Assembly (NCBI GenBank): GCA_902558395.1
Contig: CACEDS010000004.1
Coordinates: 1 to 64,000, forward strand
Source: an uncultured SAR86 cluster bacterium
Lineage (GTDB): Bacteria > Pseudomonadota > Gammaproteobacteria > Magnimaribacterales > D2472
Direction: 5' to 3'
Length of the DNA stretch: 64,000 nucleotides
Notes under the pieces: generated by a model
Seen by the model: only the letters and a program-made list of their open reading frames with translations
The model's database searches: none
Told to the model about the DNA's origin: nothing
Shown here: piece by piece, positions 1 through 7,907 of the stretch
Position numbering within the stretch: the stretch's first letter is position 1
Layout of the letters: the number at the start of each line of letters is the position of its first letter
Program-made: the position numbers and the translations under genes

Positions 1-1
1 T

Positions 2-322
2 GTGAATGCTGATAATGGTAAAGAAGCAATATCATCATTTAAATTAAAAAAACTATTAAATTCTGCATGTTTTGTAGAAATAGATATTTTTACAGGAAGA
101 ACTCATCAGATTAGAGTACAAAGCAGTCATATAGGACATCCAATATTAAATGATGCTAAATATGGTGATAAGAATTTTAATAAGACAATATCATCTAAAA
201 AAATTAAAAGAATGGCACTTCACTCATCAGAAATTAGGTTTGTCGATCAAGATGGAATAAAGATTCACGCTAAGTCTAAAATTGATGAAGCTTTCACAAT
301 ACTCTTAGATACATTAAAGTAA
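2..322 (+). CDS. rluC: Ribosomal large subunit pseudouridine synthase C, C-terminal part
   Basis: This is the C-terminal third of an RluA-family pseudouridine synthase; the reading frame is open to the window edge, so the start and the catalytic Asp lie outside. The family motif TGRTHQIRVQ is clear, followed by GHPILNDAKYGD and the ALHSSEIRF strand, which matches the end of RluC better than RluD. RluC modifies three uridines of 23S rRNA. The position directly before rpmF agrees with the usual gammaproteobacterial rluC-to-rpmF neighbourhood, although the small genes that lie between them in E. coli are absent. A terminator follows the stop. Confidence 0.85.
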   Translation: MNADNGKEAISSFKLKKLLNSACFVEIDIFTGRTHQIRVQSSHIGHPILNDAKYGDKNFNKTISSKKIKRMALHSSEIRFVDQDGIKIHAKSKIDEAFTILLDTLK

Positions 323-337
323 ATATATCTACCAATA

Positions 338-369
338 ATCCTATAATTTTGATAGGATACGTTTTTTTT
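338..369 (+). terminator. Rho-independent terminator after rluC
   Basis: A hairpin with 7-bp arms (ATCCTAT and ATAGGAT, loop of seven bases) is followed after three bases by a run of eight T. It separates rluC from rpmF and ends 10 bases before the rpmF start codon. Confidence 0.8.
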
Positions 370-379
370 AAGGGTAACT

Positions 380-589
380 ATGGCAGTTCAAAAAAGTAAA
401 GTAACAAGATCTAGAAGAGGGCAGAGAAGATCTCATGACTCTCTTAAAGCGTCAACTCTATCTATTGATCCAGTTTCTGGTGAAAAGCATGCTCGTCATC
501 AAATGACCAAGGATGGTTTTTACAAGGGTAGACTTGTTAAAGATTTAAGAAAAGTTGAAAAAGAGGAATCAGAAGAAACCTCTGTCTAA
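380..589 (+). CDS. rpmF: 50S ribosomal protein L32
   Basis: A 69-residue basic protein with the L32 N-terminus [16 protein letters not shown] and the central [15 protein letters not shown] segment. It lacks the four zinc-binding cysteines of the zinc-dependent L32 form, as in other gammaproteobacteria. It has an acidic C-terminal tail ([10 protein letters not shown]). L32 sits in the large ribosomal subunit. In most gammaproteobacteria rpmF is followed by plsX and fabH; here fabD follows after 7 bases, so those two genes are missing from this locus. Confidence 0.96.
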   Translation: MAVQKSKVTRSRRGQRRSHDSLKASTLSIDPVSGEKHARHQMTKDGFYKGRLVKDLRKVEKEESEETSV

Positions 590-596
590 ATAGATA

Positions 597-1517
597 ATGC
601 CAAGGCATATAAGTCTAATCTTTCCAGGTCAAGGTTCACAATCCATTGGTATGCTCGATTCTTTTTCGGAAGATGAGCTTAATTATGTTACAAAAATATC
701 TAAAGAAGTTTTAGATATTGATATAATTGACTGCATTAAAAATGGTCCAGAAGAAGATCTCAATAAAACATCAATAACTCAACCGGCATTATTAGTTGCT
801 TCATATTTATATTACAAAAAATTTCTTAATCTTTTTGATTTAACTCCAAATCTATTAGCGGGACACTCATTGGGTGAATATTCTGCATTACTTGCTTCAA
901 ATTCAATCACAATTGACGATGCTATTTCACTTGTACATAAACGTGGTAAGTGTATGGAGAACTCACAAAAAGGCTCAATGTTTGCGATTTTAAATTTAGG
1001 CCTCAATGAGATAAATCAAATCTGTAAGGTTGTTGAAGAGGAAACTGGTGAAGTTATTAGTCCTGCCAATATAAACTCACCTAATCAAGTTGTGATAGCA
1101 GGTTCTGATAAAGCAGCAACAATTGCTGCTGATAAATGCAAAGAAGCTGGAGCAAAAAGATGTATACAGTTAAAAGTTAGCGTAGCTTCACACTGTAATT
1201 TGATGGATGAAGCTGCTAGAGTCTTCAAAAAGGAGTTAGATGAACATACATTTAATACACCTAACGTATCAATAATACATAATGTTGATGCAAAAATCGA
1301 AGAAGATATAGCAAATATTCCAAAAAAACTTTTAGAGCAACTGACCTTACCTGTGCAATGGACTAAAACAATGGAGTATATAAAAACTTTCGATGGAGTT
1401 GTAATTGAATGTGGTCCTGGAAAGGTTTTATCTGGACTTGCAAAAACAAATGGACTAGCTAATATCTTATCAATGTCTTCAGAAACTTTTGAAGATGATT
1501 TTAAAGGATTATTATGA
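597..1517 (+). CDS. fabD: Malonyl-CoA:ACP transacylase
   Basis: A 306-residue protein of the normal FabD length. It starts with the IFPGQGSQ loop and carries the active-site serine in GHSLGEYSAL near residue 91, with the conserved Arg in KRGKCM and the His in VASHCNLM. It loads malonyl groups from CoA onto acyl carrier protein for type II fatty acid synthesis in the cytoplasm. It is followed by fabG with a 4-base ATGA overlap and then by acpP, so the three substrates and enzymes of one elongation module are co-transcribed. The start follows the rpmF stop by only 7 bases. Confidence 0.96.
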   Translation: MPRHISLIFPGQGSQSIGMLDSFSEDELNYVTKISKEVLDIDIIDCIKNGPEEDLNKTSITQPALLVASYLYYKKFLNLFDLTPNLLAGHSLGEYSALLASNSITIDDAISLVHKRGKCMENSQKGSMFAILNLGLNEINQICKVVEEETGEVISPANINSPNQVVIAGSDKAATIAADKCKEAGAKRCIQLKVSVASHCNLMDEAARVFKKELDEHTFNTPNVSIIHNVDAKIEEDIANIPKKLLEQLTLPVQWTKTMEYIKTFDGVVIECGPGKVLSGLAKTNGLANILSMSSETFEDDFKGLL

Positions 1518-2230
1518 GCAAAGAAGTTGTCTTTATATCCGGTGCTTCAAGAGGAATTGGTACTGCGATTGCTGAAAGTTTTGCACAATTAGGACACACA
1601 GTAATTGGAACCTCCAGAAGTGAATTTAAATTTGAAAGCAATTTAGATAATTTAATACCACTCGCATTAGATATAGCAGATAGAAATTCAATAAATAACT
1701 GTGCTGAATATCTAAAAGATAATAATTTAAAGCCTAGTATATTAATTAATAATGCAGGTATTACTTCTGATCAAATATTCCTAAGAATGAAAGACGAAGA
1801 GTGGGATGATGTAATTGCAACTAATTTAACGGGAACTTTTAATCTTACTAAAGCTTTAATTAAAAATATGATTAAAAATAGATATGGAAGAATTATTAAT
1901 ATATCTTCTGTATCTGGATTGATGGGTAATCCTGGTCAAGTCAATTATTCATCAGCTAAAGCCGGTTTGAGTGGCTTTACAAAATCACTTGCTAAAGAGG
2001 TTGGCTCAAGAGGTATTACAGTAAATTCAGTTGCACCAGGTTTTATAGAGACAGACATGACTGCATATCTTGACGACAATGCTAAAACTAGACTAATTGA
2101 TGATATACCTTTAAAAAGGTTAGGTTCGGTTCAAGATATCTCAGATTTAGTTATTTTTCTTTCAAGCGAGGATGCTTCATACATAACAGGTCAAACCATC
2201 TCGGTTGATGGCGGCCTTTTCATGTATTAA
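1514..2230 (+). CDS. fabG: 3-oxoacyl-ACP reductase
   Basis: A 238-residue short-chain dehydrogenase with the NADPH loop GASRGIG at the N-terminus, the NNAG motif, catalytic Ser in NISSVSG and YSSAK as the Tyr-x-x-x-Lys pair, and the FabG-specific C-terminus ITGQTISVDGGLFM. It reduces 3-oxoacyl-ACP to 3-hydroxyacyl-ACP. The gene overlaps fabD by 4 bases, and acpP follows after 76 bases. The position between fabD and acpP distinguishes it from the second SDR in the window at 5162-5932. Confidence 0.96.
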   Translation: MSKEVVFISGASRGIGTAIAESFAQLGHTVIGTSRSEFKFESNLDNLIPLALDIADRNSINNCAEYLKDNNLKPSILINNAGITSDQIFLRMKDEEWDDVIATNLTGTFNLTKALIKNMIKNRYGRIINISSVSGLMGNPGQVNYSSAKAGLSGFTKSLAKEVGSRGITVNSVAPGFIETDMTAYLDDNAKTRLIDDIPLKRLGSVQDISDLVIFLSSEDASYITGQTISVDGGLFMY

Positions 2231-2306
2231 AACCACTTCTGTAATTAAATGTGCAACTTTTAATAAATAGATGTAAAATAGCGACGTTTTTTACCATGGA
2301 GCATTT

Positions 2307-2537
2307 ATGAGTATTGAAGACAGAGTTAAAAAAATTGTTAGTGATCAATTAGGGACATCATTAGATGAAATCCAAAGTGATTCTTCTTTTGTTGATGATC
2401 TTGGAGCTGATTCATTAGATACAGTTGAACTAGTTATGGCTCTTGAAGAAGAGTTTGATCTTGAAATTGCTGACGAAGATGCAGAAAAAATTTCAACTGT
2501 TAATGACGCTGTAGAATATATTAATTCAAATTCTTAA
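2307..2537 (+). CDS. acpP: Acyl carrier protein
   Basis: A 76-residue acidic protein with the phosphopantetheine attachment serine in [18 protein letters not shown] near residue 37 and the typical N-terminus ([10 protein letters not shown]). It carries the growing acyl chain. A strong terminator follows 55 bases after the stop. In E. coli and Pseudomonas fabF follows acpP; here it does not, so the condensing enzymes must be encoded elsewhere. Confidence 0.97.
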   Translation: MSIEDRVKKIVSDQLGTSLDEIQSDSSFVDDLGADSLDTVELVMALEEEFDLEIADEDAEKISTVNDAVEYINSNS

Positions 2538-2592
2538 ATTTTTTAGAATTAATATTTAGTTATATATATAACTAACAATCCGAAATATTTAA

Positions 2593-2627
2593 AACGAGAT
2601 TCTATATAATTGGAATCTCGTTTTTTT
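2593..2627 (+). terminator. Rho-independent terminator after acpP, touching the mltG start
   Basis: Perfect 10-bp arms AACGAGATTC and GAATCTCGTT around a 10-base loop, followed by a run of seven T. The T run ends directly at the mltG ATG at 2628, so the mltG message must come from read-through or from a promoter inside or just before the hairpin. Confidence 0.9.
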
Positions 2628-3602
2628 ATGAGTTATAAATACATAATGCTATTTTTAAGAATAATATTTATCGTTTCTATAGTATGGCTATCTTTTTTTG
2701 GACCCTATAGCGCATTCTTAAATTCAAATCCTATTAAAGATAAAAACTTCATTGATGTTTTTGAAGGATCATCAATGTATGCTGTTCTCGATAATCTAAA
2801 ATTAAGTTCTTTAATAAATAAATTATTTTTTAGAATTTATTTAGATACAAATTCAATTAAATCTTTTCAAGCTGGCGAATATGATATTAAAAATAAAAAT
2901 TTTAAAGAAATAATAGATCTTTTAGTAAAAGGTAAAACATACACCCATTCTTTTACGATAATTGAAGGAATGAATATTTATGATATTGAGAGTGAGCTTG
3001 AAAACAGTTCTCTGATTAATGACTGCAGTTTATTGGTTTGTATAAAAACAAATTATCCATTTAAAGAAGGGGTTTTATATCCCGATACATATTTTTACAA
3101 GAAAGGTATGAAGGCTTCTGACCTATTAAATAAAAGCCATAAGAAACTCGATGATTTCTTGAATACAATTTGGATAAAGAAAGTTGATAACGATATTTTA
3201 AAAGATAAATATCAGGCCTTGATATTAGCTTCAATCATAGAAAAAGAAGCAGGGAATCACTCTGAAAAACCAGATATAGCAGCTGTTTTTTTAAAAAGAA
3301 TAAGTATTGGCATGAAGCTTCAAGCTGACCCAACAATCATATATGGATTGCTTCCAAAATTTGATGGAGATATTCGAAAATCTGATATCCTTGATGAGAA
3401 TAATATATACAATACATATATGATTAATGGCCTTCCTCCAACTCCTATTTCTATATCTTCGATGAGTTCGATTGAGGCTGCAATTTTGTCAATACCAGGT
3501 GAATATCTCTTTTTTGTAGCAAATTCTCCTAACTCTCATTATTTTTCAAGAACATATGAAGAACATTTAAATATGATTAAAAAGGTTGGACTTGATAAAT
3601 GA
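2628..3602 (+). CDS. mltG: Endolytic murein transglycosylase (YceG-like)
   Basis: A 324-residue YceG family protein. An N-terminal membrane anchor (about residues 4-25) is followed by a LysM-like region and the YceG catalytic region, seen as LASIIEKEAGN (the catalytic Glu) and ADPTIIYGL, then NGLPPTPIS and FFVANSPNSHYFS near the end. It cleaves nascent glycan strands at the inner membrane. The ATG at 2628 is preferred; an upstream in-frame TTG at 2610 lies inside the acpP terminator stem. No Shine-Dalgarno sequence is evident. It overlaps tmk by 4 bases and forms a run with tmk and holB, as in other gammaproteobacteria, but pabC is absent before it. Confidence 0.92.
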   Translation: MSYKYIMLFLRIIFIVSIVWLSFFGPYSAFLNSNPIKDKNFIDVFEGSSMYAVLDNLKLSSLINKLFFRIYLDTNSIKSFQAGEYDIKNKNFKEIIDLLVKGKTYTHSFTIIEGMNIYDIESELENSSLINDCSLLVCIKTNYPFKEGVLYPDTYFYKKGMKASDLLNKSHKKLDDFLNTIWIKKVDNDILKDKYQALILASIIEKEAGNHSEKPDIAAVFLKRISIGMKLQADPTIIYGLLPKFDGDIRKSDILDENNIYNTYMINGLPPTPISISSMSSIEAAILSIPGEYLFFVANSPNSHYFSRTYEEHLNMIKKVGLDK

Positions 3603-4195
3603 AAATCATAAGTTTTGAAGGTGTTGAGGGTGTTGGAAAGTCTACTCAAATATCAATGTTAGATTCCTATTTAGTATCCAAGGGTTTTTCTACTGAAGTT
3701 CTAAGAGAGCCTGGCTCAACACAAGTTGGCGAAAATATTAGAGAGATTTTATTAAATACATCTGCTGAATTATCTAATGAATCTGAATTATTGCTTATGT
3801 TTGCTGCTAGAGCACAATTAATCAATGAAAAAATAAATTATTCAGATAAAGATATAATTTTATTTGATAGATTTTATGATGCATCGCTAGCTTATCAAGG
3901 ATCTGGAAGAGGCTTATCTCAAGAAATTATTAAAAGTCTAATATCTTTTACTAAATGCCCTTTACCTGATATTACTTTTTTACTTGATATTAAAGTAGAG
4001 GAGGGCTTTAAGAGAAAGCTTAATGATAAAAAAGATAGAATTGAATCTTCTGGTATAGCATTTTTTGAAAAAGTTAGATCTGGTTATTTAGAACTCAGTC
4101 AAAATGAACCCAATAGGATTAAAGTACTGGATGCTAAGAAATCTATTGATGATTTACATAAAGACATAGTATCTTTTGTTGATATTATTTTATGA
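3599..4195 (+). CDS. tmk: Thymidylate kinase
   Basis: A 198-residue P-loop kinase: FEGVEGVGKST at residues 6-16, the DR-Y motif in LFDRFYDASLAYQG and the short LID SGRGLSQ. It phosphorylates dTMP to dTDP with ATP. It begins within the mltG stop (ATGA) and ends within the holB start, also by 4 bases, which suggests translational coupling across mltG-tmk-holB. Length and order are those of gammaproteobacteria. Confidence 0.96.
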   Translation: MKIISFEGVEGVGKSTQISMLDSYLVSKGFSTEVLREPGSTQVGENIREILLNTSAELSNESELLLMFAARAQLINEKINYSDKDIILFDRFYDASLAYQGSGRGLSQEIIKSLISFTKCPLPDITFLLDIKVEEGFKRKLNDKKDRIESSGIAFFEKVRSGYLELSQNEPNRIKVLDAKKSIDDLHKDIVSFVDIIL

Positions 4196-5178
4196 GCATA
4201 GAGAAGTACGATTGGTTAAAAGATATTTATAACCAAATAAATTTCAATAACTTACCTCATGGCATTATCATCAATGGTCCATCTGGTGTAGGAAAAAAAA
4301 TATTAGCAAAGGAAATATCACAAAAAATAATTTCAAACTTTAAAGAACGTTTAGATCCCCAAAATCAATCATTATTTAATACAGATCATCATCCTGATTT
4401 CTATCTTTTGGATAGAGATAAAATTTACTTAAAAGATATTATTAAGCAAAAAAAAGAATCTAAGTACTGGGATGATGAAAAAGGATATAAAGATGTAGTT
4501 TCTTTTCTAACACTAACTCCATCGATATCAAAAAATAAAGTTGTTTGTATTATGAATGCTGACAGCATGAATGAAGAATCACAAAATGCACTTCTGAAGT
4601 CTTTAGAAGAGCCTGCTTCATATTCTTACATTATTATGACCACCAGTAGACCTAAGTCATTAAAACAAACTATTTATAGCAGATGCCAGGTTTTGAACAT
4701 ACCTCATATATCATCATATAAAATCGATGAATGGTTAAATGATCATGGAGTTACTGATTATTCATCAACTGATTTTCCAAGTTATGCAATGCCATTAAAT
4801 ATACTTGATGATATCCAAAGTGACAGACATAATTCATATAAAGAATTCATTTCAATTATTAATCAATTTTTAGATCAAAAAATAGATCAGGGACAAGCGA
4901 TAAAATATATTAATGACTTAGATATAAACTTTATTTCAAAGGTAAACTATTTTGTAGAATTGTTAAAAATACTTTTAAAGTCAAAATTAACAAATGAAAG
5001 CTTAAGCGGTACTTATAAAAGCTTTAACTCTAAAAAATTTAGTAATTTAAAAATTTCAAATATTATTGTTGAGCTTAATGACTTACGTCATGATTTTTAT
5101 GATGTCTCATCAATAAATGAAACCCATGTATTAAATTATTTTTGTAGCGAATTAAAACAATCTATCCGACAGCAATAG
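4192..5178 (+). CDS. holB: DNA polymerase III subunit delta'
   Basis: A 328-residue clamp-loader protein with a degenerate P-loop (GPSGVGKKILA), then MNADSMNEESQNALLKSLEEP (residues shown in two halves: sensor region and SLEEP) and SRCQ. Delta' is the non-ATPase stator of the clamp loader in the replisome. The stretch where E. coli delta' has its four-cysteine zinc module (between the P-loop and the DHHPD segment) contains no cysteine, so that module seems lost. The C-terminus overlaps the converging SDR gene by 17 bases. Confidence 0.9.
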   Translation: MSIEKYDWLKDIYNQINFNNLPHGIIINGPSGVGKKILAKEISQKIISNFKERLDPQNQSLFNTDHHPDFYLLDRDKIYLKDIIKQKKESKYWDDEKGYKDVVSFLTLTPSISKNKVVCIMNADSMNEESQNALLKSLEEPASYSYIIMTTSRPKSLKQTIYSRCQVLNIPHISSYKIDEWLNDHGVTDYSSTDFPSYAMPLNILDDIQSDRHNSYKEFISIINQFLDQKIDQGQAIKYINDLDINFISKVNYFVELLKILLKSKLTNESLSGTYKSFNSKKFSNLKISNIIVELNDLRHDFYDVSSINETHVLNYFCSELKQSIRQQ

Positions 5179-5932
5179 TCCCTCCATCAATGACTATTGT
5201 TTGCCCGTTAATATAGGTACCTGCCTTTGAAGACAGCATTATAGCTGCACCAGCTATCTCATCTGGATCACCAATTCTTTTCATGGGGTTGGTATGTAAC
5301 ACTGCTTTTAAAATATTAGGATTTTCCCAAAGCCCTTTTGCAAAGTCAGTTTTTATTAAGCCTGGGGCTATTGAATTAGCTCTAATATTTTTATGACCAA
5401 ATTCAGCTGCTATATTTTTAACAATCATAACATCAGCTGCTTTGCTGATGTTATAAGCACCCAGCATTGGACTACCTTTGATTGCAGCAATACTTGAGAT
5501 TATTATTATAGATCCATCTTCTTTCTCAATCATACCTGGAAGACATAGGTTGCATAAGAGTTGATTGGATCTTATGTTGTTATGCATCACTTTATCAAAC
5601 TGTTCAATGCTCATATCAAGCATGGATCCCATAAAAGTATTTGTTGCAGCATTACAAATCAAAGTATCAATACTTCCTAGGGTATCAATGGTTTTATCTA
5701 CAAGATTCTTTAATTGATCGTCATCGGCTATATTACAAGCTATTGGAAAAGCAACTTCTTTACCAATATCATCATTTATCTCCATAGCAGTAGCTTCACA
5801 AGCATCCTTCTTTCTTGATGATATAATTACTTTAGCGCCCATAAGCGCAGATTGGTGAGCTATAGACTTTCCAATACCTTTAGAACTACCGGTTATTAAA
5901 ATTGATTTATCTTTAAGGCTAAATAATGACAT
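5162..5932 (-). CDS. Short-chain dehydrogenase/reductase
   Basis: A 256-residue classical SDR: cofactor loop GSSKGIGKS near residue 15, CNAA in place of NNAG, catalytic Ser in IISSIAAIKG and YNISK as the Tyr-Lys pair, ending in INGQTIVIDGGT. Substrate is unknown. SISSR after the second strand suggests NADP preference because of the basic residues in SSRKK. It stands alone on the - strand, converging on holB and diverging from the glutaredoxin gene 37 bases away, so both may share a small promoter region. Confidence 0.88.
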   Translation of the reverse strand: MSLFSLKDKSILITGSSKGIGKSIAHQSALMGAKVIISSRKKDACEATAMEINDDIGKEVAFPIACNIADDDQLKNLVDKTIDTLGSIDTLICNAATNTFMGSMLDMSIEQFDKVMHNNIRSNQLLCNLCLPGMIEKEDGSIIIISSIAAIKGSPMLGAYNISKAADVMIVKNIAAEFGHKNIRANSIAPGLIKTDFAKGLWENPNILKAVLHTNPMKRIGDPDEIAGAAIMLSSKAGTYINGQTIVIDGGTIAVG

Positions 5933-5969
5933 TTTGATTATAATAAATTAACTAATAAGGAATAATATC

Positions 5970-6200
5970 ATGATGATTGAAATATACGGAAAAACCTTCT
6001 GTCCATATTGCGATAAAGCAAAAGCTTTGTGCGAAAGAGAAGGGTTTGAATATTCTTACAAAGAATTAGACAAAGATTTTACAAGAGAAGAATTCTTTAA
6101 TATTTTTCCTACAGCTAGAACATTTCCTCAGATCAAAATAGATGGTAATGATATTGGTGGTTATACAGAATTAGAAGCTTGGTGGCAAAATAAGGAATAA
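5970..6200 (+). CDS. Glutaredoxin
   Basis: A 76-residue dithiol glutaredoxin with the active site CPYC at residues 12-15, a cis-proline loop in TFPQIKI and the GGYTEL glutathione-binding segment. It reduces disulfides with glutathione. Two consecutive ATG codons are possible starts (5970 and 5973). The symporter gene follows after 3 bases, so the two are probably co-transcribed, though no functional link is obvious. It resembles GrxC most but is short. Confidence 0.9.
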   Translation: MMIEIYGKTFCPYCDKAKALCEREGFEYSYKELDKDFTREEFFNIFPTARTFPQIKIDGNDIGGYTELEAWWQNKE

Positions 6201-6203
6201 ATT

Positions 6204-7880
6204 ATGGATCAATTTAATGAATTTCTAATATTACTTGATAGTAATTTAAGTGGATCATGGTGGTTCCCAATTTTATTAGTTGGAACAGGTATATTTTTCA
6301 CTATATATCTTGGCTTTCCTCAATTTAGGTTTTTTGGTAAAGCTTGGCATTTAGTTTCAGGAAAGAATAAAAAAACTGATGCCGATGGGGAAACAACAGC
6401 TTTTGAGGCTCTTACTACAGCTATGTCTGGAGCAGTAGGCACTGGTAATATTGGAGGTGTAGCTTTAGCTATCTGGACTGGTGGCCCAGCAGCAATTTTT
6501 TGGATGTGGATAACAGCCATATTTGGTATGACAACTAAATTTGTTGAAGTAACAATGGGTCATAAATACAGAACAAAATTAGCTGACGGGAGTATTTCTG
6601 GTGGCCCGATGTATTACATAGAAAGCGCTTTAAATATGAAATGGGCTGGAATTCTTTTTGCATTTTTAATGATGATTACAGCTATTGGATCTGGGAATAT
6701 GCCGCAAATCAATAATATAGCACTGGTAATGAATACTGAATTTTCAGTACCAAAATTATTTACAGGATTATTTTTAGGAATTTTATTATGGATAATTATT
6801 ATTGGAGGTATTAAAAGAATTGCATCTGTCGCTAGTAAAATAATTCCAATAATGGGTCTAATATATTTTGGTGGTGCTTTAATTATTCTTACAGAGAATT
6901 ACCAAAACATTATCCCTTCGTTTAATGCTATTTTTTCTCAAGTATTTACAGGTTCTGCTGCAGTGGGTGGTTTTCTAGGAGCAAGTTTTGCTATGAGCTT
7001 AAAATATGGAGTTGCTAGAGGGCTATATTCAAATGAAGCAGGTCAAGGCTCATCACCAATTGCTCATGCATCATCAAAAAATAAATCTATAGATCAGGGA
7101 GTTGTATCTATATTAGAACCCTTCATTGATACTATTGTAGTATGTAGTGTTACAGCTTTAGTTATTTTATCAAGCGGAGTTTGGACACAAAAATTTGATA
7201 CAACGTTTGCTAAAACAGATATGGTTATTCTTGATGGCATTTATTCTGATGAAAAAAATTCTGATGGATCATATGTTCATCCGGGTCACATAAATGAATT
7301 AACAAGTTATGTTCAATCACTGGACTCAAATGTAAAAGAATATTCAGGAACTATTTATATTGAAGAGGGAATGATAATTGAATCTAACATAACAGTTCTT
7401 CACTCCAGATCAATAGCTGAAGATATAAAGGTTATAAACAATGATAAAAAGTTATATTCAGGAACTCTAAATATTGTTGAAGGAAAAATATCTGAGCCAG
7501 TTATATTAGAGGGTAAATCATTAGTTAGTTCCGCTGAATTAACTGCAAAAGCTTTCTCTCAAGGTGTTTTTGGAGAATATGGTGGTAAATTAGTTGCAAT
7601 AGCGCTTCTTTTGTTTGCTTTTTCTACAGCAATAACATGGTGTTATTACGGAGATAGATCAACCGCATATATCTTTGGTGAAAGAGGGGTATTTTGGTAT
7701 AGGAATTTTTATGTCCTGTGTTTTATATTAGCAGCTGTAATTGATACAACAATTGTATGGAATATTGCATACGTTGTAGTAGCTTTAGTATCGATACCAA
7801 ACTTGATTGCATTATTTGTACTCAGAAATGAAATGAAAGATCTGACTAATGATTTTGTTAAAGAAAACAATTACAATTAG
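6204..7880 (+). CDS. Alanine/glycine:cation symporter (AGCS family)
   Basis: A 558-residue polytopic inner-membrane protein. AGCS hallmarks are TTAMSGAVGTGNIGGVALAI (loop near residue 75), GGPMYYIESAL, SNEAGQGSSPIAHAS near residue 275 and EPFIDTIVVC. The family imports small neutral amino acids with Na+ or H+; sodium use would fit the Na+-NQR pump encoded further on. It is about 100 residues longer than typical members because of a hydrophilic insert at about residues 333-440, between two membrane segments, containing two similar YSGTI/YSGTL strands. Substrate cannot be read from the sequence. Confidence 0.92.
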   Translation: MDQFNEFLILLDSNLSGSWWFPILLVGTGIFFTIYLGFPQFRFFGKAWHLVSGKNKKTDADGETTAFEALTTAMSGAVGTGNIGGVALAIWTGGPAAIFWMWITAIFGMTTKFVEVTMGHKYRTKLADGSISGGPMYYIESALNMKWAGILFAFLMMITAIGSGNMPQINNIALVMNTEFSVPKLFTGLFLGILLWIIIIGGIKRIASVASKIIPIMGLIYFGGALIILTENYQNIIPSFNAIFSQVFTGSAAVGGFLGASFAMSLKYGVARGLYSNEAGQGSSPIAHASSKNKSIDQGVVSILEPFIDTIVVCSVTALVILSSGVWTQKFDTTFAKTDMVILDGIYSDEKNSDGSYVHPGHINELTSYVQSLDSNVKEYSGTIYIEEGMIIESNITVLHSRSIAEDIKVINNDKKLYSGTLNIVEGKISEPVILEGKSLVSSAELTAKAFSQGVFGEYGGKLVAIALLLFAFSTAITWCYYGDRSTAYIFGERGVFWYRNFYVLCFILAAVIDTTIVWNIAYVVVALVSIPNLIALFVLRNEMKDLTNDFVKENNYN

Positions 7881-7907
7881 TCGTCGTATAATAATCAATT
7901 AAAATCA

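Noticed and set aside
2610-2627. TTG start for mltG six codons upstream
   Set aside because: It lies within the stem of the acpP terminator; the ATG at 2628 gives a normal membrane-anchor start.
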